The notes beneath the pieces are model-generated. The model saw only the letters and a program-made list of their open reading frames with translations. It had not been told where the DNA came from and searched no databases. A DNA stretch of 7,175 nt from Oscillospiraceae bacterium. Lineage in GTDB: Bacteria > Bacillota > Clostridia > Oscillospirales > Ruminococcaceae. Shown in pieces: positions 6,294-7,175 of this stretch. The stretch's first letter is position 1; each line of letters starts with the position of its first letter. The position numbers were made by a program, and so were the translations under genes. The DNA lies in the NCBI GenBank assembly GCA_020024175.1, contig JAHHUB010000088.1, positions 1 to 7,175 of the forward strand. The letters run 5' to 3'.

Positions 6294-6327
6294 TGATAAT
6301 TTATGTCAGAAAGGACTGATATTTGCT

Positions 6328-7164
6328 ATGTCTTCTAATTGTTCACACAACTGCTCTCAATGTCAGGAAAAATGCAGTGACAGAAAAGCAGAATGTTTTT
6401 TGGAAAAACCTCATGAAGGTACTAAAATAAAAAAAATTATCGGTATTGTAAGTGGTAAAGGTGGGGTTGGTAAATCCCTCATAACCAGTTTATCCGCTGT
6501 TGTTTCCAAAAGAAATGGTTATAAAACAGCTATTATGGATGCTGATATTACAGGTCCATCCATTCCTAAAATGTTTGGTATCAGTGGTATGGCTAAAGGT
6601 GATGAAAACGGAATTATCCCCAGCGAAACTTCCACAGGCATTAAAATTATGTCTCTTAACCTTTTGGTGGAAAACCCAACTGACCCGGTTATCTGGAGAG
6701 GACCTGTTATTGCAGGTATTGTAAAACAGTTTTGGTCCGATGTTCTTTGGAACGATGTTGACTTTATGTTTATTGATATGCCTCCAGGAACAGGAGATGT
6801 TCCTTTGACTGTATTCCAGTCCATCCCTGTTGACGGCATTATCATTGTAACTTCTCCTCAGGAACTGGTTTCCATGATTGTTGAAAAAGCTGTAAACATG
6901 GCTAATAAAATGAATATTCCGATTTTGGGTATGGTTGAAAACATGAGTTATGTTCAATGTCCCGACTGCGGAAAGAAAATAAAGATATTCGGTGAAAGCA
7001 AAATTCAGCAAATCTCAAAAGAAAAAGGTATTCCTGTTATCGGCGAAATACCTGTAGAACCTGCTCTTGCTGCTTCCTGCGATAATGGTGTCATAGAAAA
7101 CTTTGACAGCCAATGGATGAAAGATATTTCCGAAAATTTGCTCAAATATATTATCAAACAGTAA
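6328..7164 (+). CDS. Mrp/NBP35 family iron-sulfur cluster carrier ATPase
   Basis: This 278-residue P-loop ATPase of the MinD/ParA-like superfamily is predicted to assemble or deliver Fe-S clusters in the cytoplasm. The deviant Walker A GKGGVGKS is at 43-50 (signature Lys44 and Lys49), DADITGPS at 71-78 is switch I, and DMPPGTGD at 150-157 is the Walker B/switch II region typical of Mrp. CPDC at 211-214 is the conserved CxxC that binds a bridging cluster in the dimer. The N-terminus lacks the DUF59 domain of E. coli Mrp. Instead it carries five Cys (5, 9, 12, 16, 23) in the first 23 residues, resembling the N-terminal ferredoxin-like motif of NBP35. AAGGAC at 6311-6316 lies 11 bases before the ATG. 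It follows sigG by 112 bases and has its own promoter. Confidence 0.9.
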   Translation: MSSNCSHNCSQCQEKCSDRKAECFLEKPHEGTKIKKIIGIVSGKGGVGKSLITSLSAVVSKRNGYKTAIMDADITGPSIPKMFGISGMAKGDENGIIPSETSTGIKIMSLNLLVENPTDPVIWRGPVIAGIVKQFWSDVLWNDVDFMFIDMPPGTGDVPLTVFQSIPVDGIIIVTSPQELVSMIVEKAVNMANKMNIPILGMVENMSYVQCPDCGKKIKIFGESKIQQISKEKGIPVIGEIPVEPALAASCDNGVIENFDSQWMKDISENLLKYIIKQ

Positions 7165-7175
7165 TATAACAAAAC

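Noticed and set aside
6490..7011. A 173-codon open frame on the - strand inside mrp
   Set aside because: It is antisense to a gene with full Mrp motifs. Its translation is rich in Asn, His and Ser and resembles no family, so it is a by-product of codon use in mrp.

Overview
The window looks like chromosomal DNA from a low-GC, endospore-forming member of the Firmicutes, most likely a Clostridia-type anaerobe. The reasons are the strong A+T bias, near-consensus sigma-A promoters with AGGAG-type ribosome binding sites, a T-box leader, and a gene for the forespore sigma factor SigG. I see no insertion sequence, phage gene, CRISPR array, tRNA or rRNA. All six genes appear complete and unbroken.

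Layout. Positions 1-183 hold an A+T-rich inverted repeat, a terminator and an extended -10 promoter. This promoter drives a membrane-anchored or secreted endonuclease/exonuclease/phosphatase-fold (EEP) protein (184-1242, +). A long hairpin with T-rich flanks on both sides (1306-1351) separates it from a convergent, leftward three-gene operon: alaS (5009-2349), a HIT-family nucleotide-binding protein (2309-1971) and an adenine-phosphoribosyltransferase-like protein (1951-1412). That operon starts from a perfect TTGACA-N17-TATAAT promoter at 5324-5296. It is preceded by a T-box riboswitch with its terminator (about 5275-5039). Diverging to the right are sigG (5451-6215, +, probable TTG start) and an Mrp/NBP35-type iron-sulfur carrier ATPase (6328-7164, +) with its own promoter.

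How the parts work together. Uncharged tRNA-Ala should bind the T-box leader and allow read-through into alaS. Because hit and the phosphoribosyltransferase gene follow within 39 and 19 bases and I find no internal terminator, they should be co-induced with alaS. HIT proteins of the HinT branch are known to hydrolyse aminoacyl-adenylates, and an Apt-like enzyme makes AMP from adenine. One reading is therefore a small alanylation and adenylate-housekeeping operon. SigG and Mrp are functionally separate from it.

The window is mostly ordinary core genome. I do not see a clearly novel system. The points most worth a second look are the T-box-controlled alaS-hit-prt arrangement, a Cys in SigG where B. 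subtilis SigG has Asn45, the inverted repeat lying across the mrp promoter, and the N-terminal Cys cluster of the Mrp protein.
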